A stretch of DNA of 5,170 nt from an uncultured Collinsella sp. (GCA_902478875.1 CABSMZ010000131.1:1-5170); one strand, 5' to 3'. Counted from the stretch's first letter, positions 1 through 5,170 are shown. The notes: a model not told the origin generated them from the letters alone. Translations and numbers: made by a program.

Positions 1-18
1 GATGTGTATAAGAGACAG
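1..18 (+). other. Synthetic Tn5 mosaic-end (Nextera) adapter remnant
   Basis: These 18 bases (GATGTGTATAAGAGACAG) are bases 2-19 of the engineered 19-bp Tn5 mosaic end, a laboratory hybrid of the natural outer and inner ends of Tn5. The orientation is that of a library adapter followed by genomic DNA. Any reading frame that starts inside it (peptides beginning MCIRDR or MYKRQ) has an artificial N-terminus. Genomic sequence starts at 19. Confidence 0.98.
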
Positions 19-534
19 GAGTACTGTGTCGATCCTGATCGGATTACGGTTATGGGTTTTTCGGCCGGTGGGCATCTGGTTGGCTTGCTCGGGGCGCTTT
101 GGGACCAATCCTGGCTTGCAGAGTCGATCGCGGCATCGCCTGAGTCGATTCGGCCTGACACACTTTGCTTGGGCTATCCGGTCGTAAGCTCGGGGGCCTA
201 TGCTCATCGTGGTTCGTTTGAACACCTAACGGGTGCCGATGGCGCTTTGGCTCAAAAGTTGTCGATCGAGAATATGGTGGGCGATGGCTTCCCCCGTACG
301 TTCTTGTGGCATACCGCCGAGGATGCATCGGTACCAGTTCAAAATAGCCTCCTTCTTGCGCAGGCTCTTGCCGACCACGGGATTGGCTTTAGCCTACATG
401 TCTTTCCGCATGGAAAGCATGGGGCATCGCTCGCCACGGCCCAAACGGCATTTAAGGGCTGCGCCGAGCATATTCAGCCACAGGTTCAGGGCTGGCCTGA
501 ACAGTTCGTTGCATGGGAGCGTGATGGACGATGA
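19..534 (+). CDS. Alpha/beta-hydrolase esterase (Aes / xylan-esterase type), C-terminal part, 5' truncated
   Basis: This is the C-terminal 171 residues of a serine esterase of the alpha/beta-hydrolase fold (COG0657-like; acetyl-xylan or short-chain acyl esterases). The fragment begins just before the nucleophile elbow. GFSAGG is at fragment residues 13-18, with the catalytic serine at residue 15 (codon 61-63). The segment GYPVVSSGAYAHRGSFEHL at 52-70 is typical of this subfamily. WHTAEDASVPV supplies the acid, Asp102, and FPHGKHG supplies the histidine, His134. Family members are usually about 270-300 residues, so roughly the first 100, including the oxyanion HGG(G/A) motif, lie beyond the fragment edge. 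The GTG at position 4 is inside the adapter and is not a real start. The stop overlaps the next gene's start (ATGA), which suggests translational coupling. The likely substrate is an acetylated sugar or oligosaccharide, inferred from the pectin context. Whether it has a signal peptide cannot be seen. Confidence 0.88.
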   Translation, partial: EYCVDPDRITVMGFSAGGHLVGLLGALWDQSWLAESIAASPESIRPDTLCLGYPVVSSGAYAHRGSFEHLTGADGALAQKLSIENMVGDGFPRTFLWHTAEDASVPVQNSLLLAQALADHGIGFSLHVFPHGKHGASLATAQTAFKGCAEHIQPQVQGWPEQFVAWERDGR

Positions 535-2696
535 GCGAAAGTATCTATACGCTGCGCGTTTCGAGGGCTGCGGCAGGAGCGTATCCAACGATTTCCGATG
601 CCTTGGCGGCAGCCGATCAGCTCTATCCGGATGCCGAGCAACCGGTGATGATTCGCGTCGATCCGGGCGAGTATTGCGAGCGGGTCGAGATTCATCGCTC
701 GCATGTGACGATTGAGGGAGAGACGGCCGACAGCGTGCGTATCGTGGGCAGCCTGGGTGCCAAGATGCCTTCGGAGGACGGCTCGGGCGTCGACGGCACG
801 CTCGGCACGTTTAGGACCTATACCGTTTTGGTCGATGCCGACGACGTACGGCTCGAGAACCTCACGATCGAAAACGATGCGGGCGATGGGCGCGAGGTCG
901 GTCAAGCGATTGCCCTGTATGCTGATGGCGACCGTCTGGTTGTCGATGCCTGCTGCATTAAGGGACACCAAGATACGCTGTTTTTGGGTCCGCTGCCGCC
1001 GCATGAGGCCAAACCGGGCGGGTTTATAGGACCCAAACAGTATGCGCCGCGCCGGGTGGGGCGCCAGTATTTTCGACGTTGCCGGATCGAGGGCGATGTC
1101 GACTTTATCTTTGGCGGCGCGCGTGCCTACTTTGAGGGGTGCGAGATTCGCTCGCTCAATCGCGATATGGACGTGAACGGTTACGTGACGGCGGCATCGA
1201 CGCCCGAGGGAGAGCCATATGGCTTCGTGTTCCACGGCTGCTCGTTTACAGCCGCGCAAGATGTGGCGCCGGATTCGGTCTACCTGGGTCGTCCTTGGCG
1301 CGAATGGGCGCAAACTGTGCTGATCGATTGCTGGCTGGGGCGACATATCAAGCGCGAAGGCTGGTGGGATTGGAATAAGCCGGCGGCACACAACCGCGTG
1401 CAGTATGCTGGCGCGATTCTGCATGGGCCGGCGGGTGATACTACCGGCTGGGTGCCGTGGGCGAATGAACTCGATGTGATGGCTGCCGCCGGGTACGCCC
1501 GCGAACAGGTGCTTGCCGGTGGGGATGGCTGGGATCCCGAGGGCGGCGACGGTGATGCGGTTGAGACGGCTGAACTGTCTGCCAACGGCCGCACCGTGCA
1601 CATCGAGACGTACTGCGAAGACGAACCTGCGCTGCGTGCCCGGCTGAAGCGCGAGGGGCGTTCGGCTGCTTTTACGGGCAAGACTCCTGCGGATTTTGAG
1701 GCATGGAAGATTGCGACCAGGACTCGTCTGTACGATGTTTTGGGCCTTTCGCTTATGGACCGCGTCCCGATTGAGATTCGTGAGCTCAGCCGCGTGCGGG
1801 TTGCCGGCGGCATCGTGCGCACCCATGCGATGTTGCAGGTCGAGCGCGATGTTTGGATGCCGTTCTACCTGTTGGAACCGTCTCATCCTAAGCTTGATGA
1901 GCGGGGACTCAAACGCTGTTATATCTGCCCGCATGGCCATCAGGGAGCGGGTGCTGCAAGCGTAGCCGGTGTTGCGGGCGTGCCGGCTGTCGATGATGCC
2001 GTGCGTAAGTTCAATTACGACTACGGTCTGCGTTTGGCACGCATGGGTTACGTGACCGTCTGCCCTGATGCGCGCGGTTGGGGATACCGTCGTGACTGGA
2101 AGGGTCAGGGCGATGACGAGAACAGCTTTCTGCGCGGCACGTGCCTAAACCAGGCGCGCATGGCCGAGCCGCTGGGACTTACCGTTGCGGGCCCCAACGC
2201 CTGGGATAACATGCGTCTGATCGATTACCTAGAGGCGCGCGGCGACATTGCCATGGACGACCTGGGCTGTTTTGGCTTTTCGGGCGGCGGATACATGACG
2301 CTGTATCTGGCGGCGCTCGACCCACGCGTATGCAAGACGTTTGTCTCGGGCTACCTGTACGGTGTCGATGATTCGCTGCTGCACCTCAACGGCAATTGCA
2401 GCTGCAACTACACACCCGGACTTTGGCGCTTGCTCGACATGGGCGATATTGCCTCGCTTATTGCGCCGCGCCCGTTGTTAGTGCAAAGCTGCGAAGAGGA
2501 TCATCTGAACGGTTCGCGCGGGCTGAAAAATGTTGACGAGCAGCTCGAGATCGTGCGCGATGCCTACAAGTTGCTGGGTCGCAGAGATGGCCTGCGGCAC
2601 GAGGTATGTCCGGGTGAACACCATCTGGGCGTGACACATCTTGCCGAGGATATCGAATGGCTCGATTCGCACGTTGCGGAATGCGCCCGTGCATAG
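531..2696 (+). CDS. Two-domain pectin esterase: CE8 pectin methylesterase fused to an alpha/beta-hydrolase esterase
   Basis: This 721-residue protein has two catalytic domains. Residues about 5-315 form a CE8 pectin methylesterase beta-helix, which removes methyl esters from galacturonate. All family blocks are present: GQAIAL (Gln125), GHQDTL (Gln147, Asp148), DFIFGGA (Asp191) and YLGRPWREW (Arg254, Trp256). They match the two catalytic aspartates, oxyanion glutamine and substrate-binding Arg/Trp of plant and Dickeya enzymes. A Gly/Asp/Glu-rich linker at about 325-350 follows. Residues about 355-721 are an alpha/beta hydrolase related to the Abhydrolase_7/CE19-like esterases of pectin loci. 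It has GFSGGGY (Ser584), Asp657 in CEEDHL and His697 in PGEHHLG. This second domain could be an acetyl- or a second methylesterase; the sequence does not decide. The N-terminus (MSESIYTLRV) has no signal peptide or lipobox, so the enzyme is probably cytoplasmic and acts on imported oligogalacturonides. The start is supported by ATGA overlap with the previous gene and a GGGAG at 515-519, 11 nt upstream. Confidence 0.93.
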   Translation: MSESIYTLRVSRAAAGAYPTISDALAAADQLYPDAEQPVMIRVDPGEYCERVEIHRSHVTIEGETADSVRIVGSLGAKMPSEDGSGVDGTLGTFRTYTVLVDADDVRLENLTIENDAGDGREVGQAIALYADGDRLVVDACCIKGHQDTLFLGPLPPHEAKPGGFIGPKQYAPRRVGRQYFRRCRIEGDVDFIFGGARAYFEGCEIRSLNRDMDVNGYVTAASTPEGEPYGFVFHGCSFTAAQDVAPDSVYLGRPWREWAQTVLIDCWLGRHIKREGWWDWNKPAAHNRVQYAGAILHGPAGDTTGWVPWANELDVMAAAGYAREQVLAGGDGWDPEGGDGDAVETAELSANGRTVHIETYCEDEPALRARLKREGRSAAFTGKTPADFEAWKIATRTRLYDVLGLSLMDRVPIEIRELSRVRVAGGIVRTHAMLQVERDVWMPFYLLEPSHPKLDERGLKRCYICPHGHQGAGAASVAGVAGVPAVDDAVRKFNYDYGLRLARMGYVTVCPDARGWGYRRDWKGQGDDENSFLRGTCLNQARMAEPLGLTVAGPNAWDNMRLIDYLEARGDIAMDDLGCFGFSGGGYMTLYLAALDPRVCKTFVSGYLYGVDDSLLHLNGNCSCNYTPGLWRLLDMGDIASLIAPRPLLVQSCEEDHLNGSRGLKNVDEQLEIVRDAYKLLGRRDGLRHEVCPGEHHLGVTHLAEDIEWLDSHVAECARA

Positions 2697-2737
2697 CCCC
2701 TCGGCATGCTGCGAATAAACGGTACGTTCCTGTATGA

Positions 2738-2751
2738 CCGCCGATGGGCGG
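2738..2751 (+). other. Small GC-rich hairpin upstream of the SGNH esterase start
   Basis: CCGCC-GATG-GGCGG is a 5-bp all-GC stem with a 4-nt loop. It lies in the 69-nt gap between the fusion esterase and the SGNH gene and ends three bases before the AGGAG at 2755-2759. It could influence ribosome access or mRNA stability, but a short GC stem is common by chance in GC-rich DNA. No T-run follows, so it is not a terminator. Confidence 0.3.
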
Positions 2752-2754
2752 ATG

Positions 2755-2759
2755 AGGAG
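2755..2759 (+). promoter_or_regulatory. Ribosome binding site that fixes the SGNH esterase start
   Basis: AGGAG, in the longer run GAGGAGA at 2754-2760, lies 6 nt before the ATG at 2766. The in-frame ATG 60 bases upstream (2706) has no comparable site. Its extra 20 residues (MLRINGTFLYDRRWADEEKI) also do not resemble an SGNH N-terminus, where the GDS block normally lies close to the start. Confidence 0.85.
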
Positions 2760-2765
2760 AAGATT

Positions 2766-3434
2766 ATGGAAACGAAGAGTTTGAGTGAATCGACCATTTG
2801 CTGCTTTGGCGATTCGACCACATGGGGCGATAACGGATGCGGCGCAGGCGGCAACGACATCTCTTGGACTTCGCATCTGGGCGCGTTGCTGGGAGGCGCG
2901 GTCGTCGAGAACTTTGGCATCAAGGGTTCGCGTATCGCCATCAAGGCCGACCGTACCGATTCGTTTGTCGAGCGCCTTGACGGTATCGACGATGCGGCCG
3001 ATATCTACATCGTCTTTGGCGGCGTCAACGACTTTAGCCGCAACGTGCCGCTTGGCGAGTTGGGCAGTACCGATGTGCATGAGTTCTACGGTGCGCTCGA
3101 TTACCTGATCCGCACCATCACGGCACGCTCGCCTCGGGCAAAGCTCGTGTTTATGACGCCGTGCAAGACGAGTGGTAAGCACGAGAAGGATATCCCGGCA
3201 AGCGATGAGGCGAACCATTTGGGTCTGACGCAAGACGCCTACGTGCGAGCGATGCTGGAGGTCTGTGACCGTTACTCCGTTCCGGTGATTGACCTGTATG
3301 CGCAAAGCGGCATCAGCCCGTTTTTGCCGGAGCACCGCGAGCTCTATATGCCGGACGGTCTGCATTACAGTCCTGCCGGCTATGAGCGCCTGGCGCATCG
3401 CATCGCCGCGGGTCTCACCGCCGTTTGCCGCTAA
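2766..3434 (+). CDS. SGNH/GDSL-family esterase, probable carbohydrate deacetylase
   Basis: This 222-residue SGNH hydrolase has all four invariant blocks. GDSTTWG (Ser17) is block I, NFGIKGSR (Gly54) is block II, GGVNDF (Asn88) is block III and DGLHYSPAGY (Asp197, His200) is block V. The catalytic Ser, Asp and His and the oxyanion Gly/Asn are therefore complete, and the length is normal for a single-domain member. There is no signal peptide or membrane segment, so the protein should be cytoplasmic. SGNH enzymes of this size include rhamnogalacturonan and oligosaccharide acetylesterases (CE12 and relatives), as well as many lipases and lysophospholipases. The pectin setting makes sugar O-deacetylation the best guess, but no residue seen here proves the substrate. 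It starts 69 nt after the fusion esterase, with no terminator between them, so the two are probably co-transcribed. Confidence 0.9.
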   Translation: METKSLSESTICCFGDSTTWGDNGCGAGGNDISWTSHLGALLGGAVVENFGIKGSRIAIKADRTDSFVERLDGIDDAADIYIVFGGVNDFSRNVPLGELGSTDVHEFYGALDYLIRTITARSPRAKLVFMTPCKTSGKHEKDIPASDEANHLGLTQDAYVRAMLEVCDRYSVPVIDLYAQSGISPFLPEHRELYMPDGLHYSPAGYERLAHRIAAGLTAVCR

Positions 3435-3448
3435 AAGTCTGCCGTTCG

Positions 3449-3486
3449 CGAGGAATATAGGGTTAACGTTCACCCTGTATTCCTCG
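3449..3486. repeat. 38-nt inverted repeat (15-pair stem) centred on operator 1
   Basis: CGAGGAATA at 3449-3457 pairs perfectly with TATTCCTCG at 3478-3486. Inside it, AGGGT (3459-3463) pairs with ACCCT (3472-3476), and a T-G pair joins the two arms. The 8-nt loop TAACGTTC itself contains the palindrome AACGTT. The dyad centre (3467/3468) coincides with that of the operator. As RNA at the 3' end of the SGNH transcript it would form a strong hairpin, but no T-run follows, so it is not a classical intrinsic terminator. It may block readthrough, stabilise the upstream mRNA 3' end, or simply be an extended DNA-binding site. Confidence 0.7.
3460..3475. promoter_or_regulatory. LacI-family type operator, site 1
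   Basis: GGGTTAACGTTCACCC is a 16-bp near-palindrome: its reverse complement, GGGTGAACGTTAACCC, differs at only one symmetric pair of positions. It has the central CG and AACGTT core typical of LacI/GalR-family operators. A second copy 41 bp downstream matches at 14 of 16 bases. The regulator is not in the window; a LacI-family uronate sensor comparable to KdgR of Bacillus is a reasonable guess. Confidence 0.65.
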
Positions 3487-3499
3487 TTCGCGTTACACT
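3469..3499 (+). promoter_or_regulatory. Possible sigma-70-type promoter for the GH105 gene
   Basis: A -10-like TACACT (3494-3499, 4 of 6 to consensus) has a -35-like TTCACC (3469-3474, 4 of 6) upstream at a long 19-bp spacing. Transcription would start near 3505-3507, inside operator 2, while operator 1 would cover the -35. That is a sensible arrangement for repression. Both boxes are weak, so the placement is tentative; a promoter somewhere in this gap is better supported by the operators than by the boxes. Confidence 0.35.
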
Positions 3500-3500
3500 A

Positions 3501-3516
3501 GGGGTAACGTTCACCT
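3501..3516. promoter_or_regulatory. LacI-family type operator, site 2
   Basis: GGGGTAACGTTCACCT is the second copy of the operator-like sequence. It keeps the AACGTT core and the CACC arm, but its left arm is less symmetric than that of site 1. Centre-to-centre distance to site 1 is 41 bp, close to four helical turns, so both would face the same side of the DNA. It ends 25 bases before the GH105 start codon and would overlap the likely transcription start. Confidence 0.62.
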
Positions 3517-3530
3517 ATCGTTTATGTCAG

Positions 3531-3535
3531 AGGGG
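3531..3535 (+). promoter_or_regulatory. Ribosome binding site that fixes the GH105 start
   Basis: AGGGG lies 6 nt before the ATG at 3542. The earlier in-frame ATG at 3524 would add MSEGTA, but it is preceded by operator-like sequence without a purine-rich site and would place this AGGGG inside the coding region. The 3542 start is preferred. Confidence 0.8.
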
Positions 3536-3541
3536 ACAGCA

Positions 3542-4780
3542 ATGGGTTGCAATCAAATCCTGGACCGTTATATCGAGCAGTTGATCGAAACCTCTACGCC
3601 GCAGGCGCCGGCTTGGAATATCGAAAAGATTCGCGCCGGCAAGGAGAACACCTGGAACTATATCGACGGCTGCATGATCAAGGCGCTCATCGAGCTGTAC
3701 GAGATCACGGGTGAGCAGCGCTACCTGACCTTTGCCGATGACTACATCGATTTCTTTGTCCAGGACGACGGTACCATCAAGCATTACAACCCGCAGGAGT
3801 ACAACCTCGATAACGTCAATGCGGGCAAGACCCTCTACAAGCTGTATGACCTGGTGGGCAAGCCCAAGTACCGTGCCGCCATGGACACCATCTACCGCCA
3901 GCTCGAGACCCAGCCGCGCACCAAAGAGGGCGTGTTTTGGCACAAGGCCGTCTATCCCAACCAGATTTGGCTCGATGGCATGTACATGGCACAGCCGTTC
4001 TACATGCAGTACGAGCTGAGCTTCCACAACCGTCGTGCCTGCTCGGACAGCTTCCATATGTTCCAGGTCGTGCATGACCTGATGCGCAACCCCCTCAACG
4101 GTCTGTACTATCACGCTTACGACGCGAGCCGCAAACAGTTCTGGTGCGACCCGGTCACCGGTCTTTCGGCTAACTTCTGGCTGCGCGCCGAGGGCTGGTT
4201 TGCCATGGCGCTCATCGACACCTGGGAGCTTATGCCGCCTTCGATGTCGGCCGAGAAGGACGAGATCCGCAAGATGTTCCACGATCTGATCGACGCCATG
4301 CTGCCGTATCAGGACGAGAAGACCGGCATGTGGCACCAGGTCATCAACCTGCCCAATATCGCCCCCAACTACCTGGAGGAGTCAGGCAGCGCCATCTTTG
4401 CCAACGCCATCATGAAGGGCGTGCGTCTGGGCGTGCTGGGCGAGCGTTACTACCAGTACGGCCGTCGCGCCTTCGATGGCATCTGCGAGACCTGCCTGTC
4501 CGAGTATGACGGGCAGCTGGCGCTCGACAACATCTGCCTGGTTGCGGGCCTGGGCAACACCGCGCACCGCGAGGGCACGTTTGATTACTACATGAGCGAG
4601 CCTATCGTCAAAAACGATGCGAAGGGCGTGGCGCCGCTGGTGCTTGCCTATATCGAGACCATGCATCACGACAAGCTGGCCGGTAAGCGCGATCCGCTCG
4701 CCCCCTCGGGCGTGTGCTCCATCGAGGACCCGTTTGGCGGATACACCCCGGGCATCAACGCTCATAAGGGATGTGAATAA
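3542..4780 (+). CDS. GH105 (GH88-like) unsaturated rhamnogalacturonyl/galacturonyl hydrolase
   Basis: This 412-residue protein is of the Glyco_hydro_88 superfamily, whose (alpha/alpha)6-barrel enzymes hydrate the 4,5-double bond of a terminal unsaturated galacturonate and release it from pectin-lyase products. Visible family segments are TWNYIDGCM (38-45), NLDNVNAGK (88-96, Asp90), FWHK (132-135), QIWLDGMYMAQPFY (141-154), GLYYHAYD (187-194), SANFWLRAEGWFAMAL (209-224) and NYLEESGSAIF (276-286). Asp145 in WLDGMYM aligns with the catalytic Asp143 of Bacillus YteR. The RAEGW box replaces the RGNGW often seen in GH105. There is no signal peptide, so it is likely cytoplasmic, as for YteR. Length is somewhat above the roughly 370 residues of YteR, with a C-terminal extension at about 385-412. 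Synonymous codon choice (CGC/CGT for Arg, mostly AAG and CTG/CTC) is stricter than in the upstream genes, suggesting strong expression. The exact substrate, RG-I or homogalacturonan oligomer, cannot be decided here. Confidence 0.93.
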   Translation: MGCNQILDRYIEQLIETSTPQAPAWNIEKIRAGKENTWNYIDGCMIKALIELYEITGEQRYLTFADDYIDFFVQDDGTIKHYNPQEYNLDNVNAGKTLYKLYDLVGKPKYRAAMDTIYRQLETQPRTKEGVFWHKAVYPNQIWLDGMYMAQPFYMQYELSFHNRRACSDSFHMFQVVHDLMRNPLNGLYYHAYDASRKQFWCDPVTGLSANFWLRAEGWFAMALIDTWELMPPSMSAEKDEIRKMFHDLIDAMLPYQDEKTGMWHQVINLPNIAPNYLEESGSAIFANAIMKGVRLGVLGERYYQYGRRAFDGICETCLSEYDGQLALDNICLVAGLGNTAHREGTFDYYMSEPIVKNDAKGVAPLVLAYIETMHHDKLAGKRDPLAPSGVCSIEDPFGGYTPGINAHKGCE

Positions 4781-4781
4781 C

Positions 4782-5152
4782 GTGGGGGCTATTACTCCGG
4801 GCGTACGTTTGCACGACCTTCCGCAGGGAACCGTCGAGGAACGCATTCGCATGGCGGGAGAGCTGGGCTTTTCGTGCATTCAGCTGCCGAGCAAGGTGCT
4901 CTACGCATCGATGGGGATCGATCGAGGCGGCCTGACCCGCGAACTTGCCGACCATTTGCGTGCGGTGCTCGACGAGGCGGGCGTTTCGGTCGCCGTGCTC
5001 GGCTGCTATAAGAATCTGGCGACGCCCGATCGCCAACAGCTCATAGATAACTATGCCGAGTACGAGGCGTGCTTGAACTTTGCCCAGATGCTCGGCGGAT
5101 GCCCGGTGGGTACCGAGACCGGTCGCCCCAATGCGCAGAACCGCGTTGCTGC
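4782..5152 (+). CDS. Sugar-phosphate isomerase/epimerase-like TIM barrel, N-terminal part, 3' truncated
   Basis: These are the first 123 codons of a protein resembling the xylose-isomerase-like/AP-endonuclease-2 TIM-barrel superfamily (PF01261). The pattern fits the first three strands: GELGFSCIQLP (26-36), then HLRAVLDEAGVSVAVLGCY (58-76), then FAQMLGGCPVGTETG (100-114), whose Glu112 is placed like a metal-binding glutamate. The reading frame runs into the adapter, so the C-terminal half, roughly 130-170 residues in this family, is missing. The GTG at 4782 lies one base after the GH105 stop, with AAGGG at 4766-4770 as a distant ribosome site. A GTG at 4773 (VNNVGAITPG) is an in-frame alternative that would overlap GH105, but it sits too close to the AAGGG. 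The gene is almost certainly co-transcribed with GH105. A role as isomerase or epimerase of a uronate or rhamnose breakdown product is inferred from context only. Confidence 0.78.
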
Positions 5153-5170
5153 CTGTCTCTTATACACATC
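5153..5170 (-). other. Synthetic Tn5 mosaic-end (Nextera) adapter remnant
   Basis: CTGTCTCTTATACACATC is the exact reverse complement of the 18 bases at the left end, so it is the opposite adapter. The last genomic base is 5152. Reading the TIM-barrel frame past it adds the artificial residues CLLYT. Both ends lack the same single terminal base of the 19-bp mosaic end. Confidence 0.98.

Larger units (their letters stand above)
3444..3515 (+). repeat. Imperfect tandem repeat (two units, 41-42 bp period) in the regulatory gap
   Basis: Unit 1 (3444-3474) and unit 2 (3486-3515) share two blocks in the same order. GTTCGCG occurs at 3444-3450 and 3486-3492 and is identical. TAGGG(T/G)TAACGTTCACC occurs at 3458-3474 and 3499-3515 with one mismatch. 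Between the blocks, unit 1 has AGGAATA and unit 2 has TTACAC, so unit 2 is one base shorter and unrelated there. The simplest reading is an old duplication that produced two operators, followed by divergence between the blocks. Confidence 0.7.

Noticed and set aside
2..187. Open frame starting in the left adapter (MCIRDR...)
   Set aside because: Its N-terminus is adapter-encoded, it is out of frame with the esterase that covers the same bases, and it has no recognisable motif.
486..1940. Long antisense open frame of 484 codons opposite the fusion esterase
   Set aside because: The sense strand encodes complete CE8 and hydrolase motifs. The antisense translation is rich in Arg, His, Ala and Ile without domain motifs, as expected from the mirror of GC-biased codons.
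2717..2729. AACG-GTA-CGTT as a third operator before the SGNH gene
   Set aside because: The half-sites are separated by three bases, unlike the CG-centred core of the two operators, and the flanking arms do not match GGG/CACC.
2478..3473. Antisense open frame of 331 codons opposite the SGNH gene
   Set aside because: It overlaps the intact SGNH gene and the end of the fusion esterase, would begin inside the operator region, and shows no domain motifs.
3449..3486. Inverted repeat as a classical intrinsic terminator for the esterase operon
   Set aside because: The stem is strong, but TTCGCGTTACAC follows it instead of a T-run, and its centre coincides with an operator, so termination alone does not explain it.
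3527..4336. Antisense open frame of 269 codons opposite GH105
   Set aside because: It mirrors the GH105 coding region and has a low-complexity Val/Leu/His/Asp composition typical of a shadow frame.
1..5170. Inward-facing terminal repeats as a natural composite transposon
   Set aside because: The repeats match the engineered mosaic end, no transposase lies between them, and they sit exactly at the fragment ends with gene fragments cut on both sides.

Overview
The window is a 5,134-base piece of bacterial DNA (19-5152) bounded at both ends by 18 bases of the synthetic Tn5 mosaic end used in Nextera libraries (1-18 and 5153-5170). Both terminal genes are therefore cut by the end of the assembled fragment, and the adapters are not biology. 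The DNA is GC-rich and tightly packed, all five genes lie on the + strand, starts are ATG or GTG with GGAG/AGGGG ribosome binding sites, and third positions favour G/C. This fits a high-GC gut anaerobe. My best guess is a Collinsella-like Coriobacteriia, but that is an inference from style, not from a marker gene.

Layout: (1) 19-534, C-terminal part of an alpha/beta-hydrolase esterase of the Aes/xylan-esterase type. (2) 531-2696, overlapping it by ATGA, a 721-residue two-domain protein with an N-terminal CE8 pectin methylesterase and a C-terminal alpha/beta-hydrolase esterase. (3) 2766-3434, an SGNH/GDSL esterase. (4) 3435-3541, a regulatory gap with two near-identical LacI-type operators 41 bp apart, an imperfect tandem repeat and a 38-nt inverted repeat centred on the first operator. 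(5) 3542-4780, a GH105 (GH88-like) unsaturated uronyl hydrolase. (6) 4782-5152, the N-terminal part of a sugar-phosphate isomerase/epimerase-like TIM barrel, one base after the GH105 stop.

Together the genes read as part of a pectin (homogalacturonan or rhamnogalacturonan-I) utilisation locus. No complete protein here carries a visible signal peptide, so the work is probably cytoplasmic. Imported esterified, unsaturated oligogalacturonides would lose methyl and acetyl groups through four esterase domains in three consecutive genes. GH105 would then release the terminal unsaturated galacturonate, and the TIM-barrel protein would act on a downstream sugar. No polysaccharide lyase, transporter or regulator gene is in the window; these would be expected nearby. 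The operators suggest that the GH105-TIM barrel unit has its own sugar-responsive promoter, repressed by a LacI-family protein. The most notable points are the apparently intracellular CE8-alpha/beta-hydrolase fusion and the nested operator/hairpin/tandem-repeat structure at 3444-3516.
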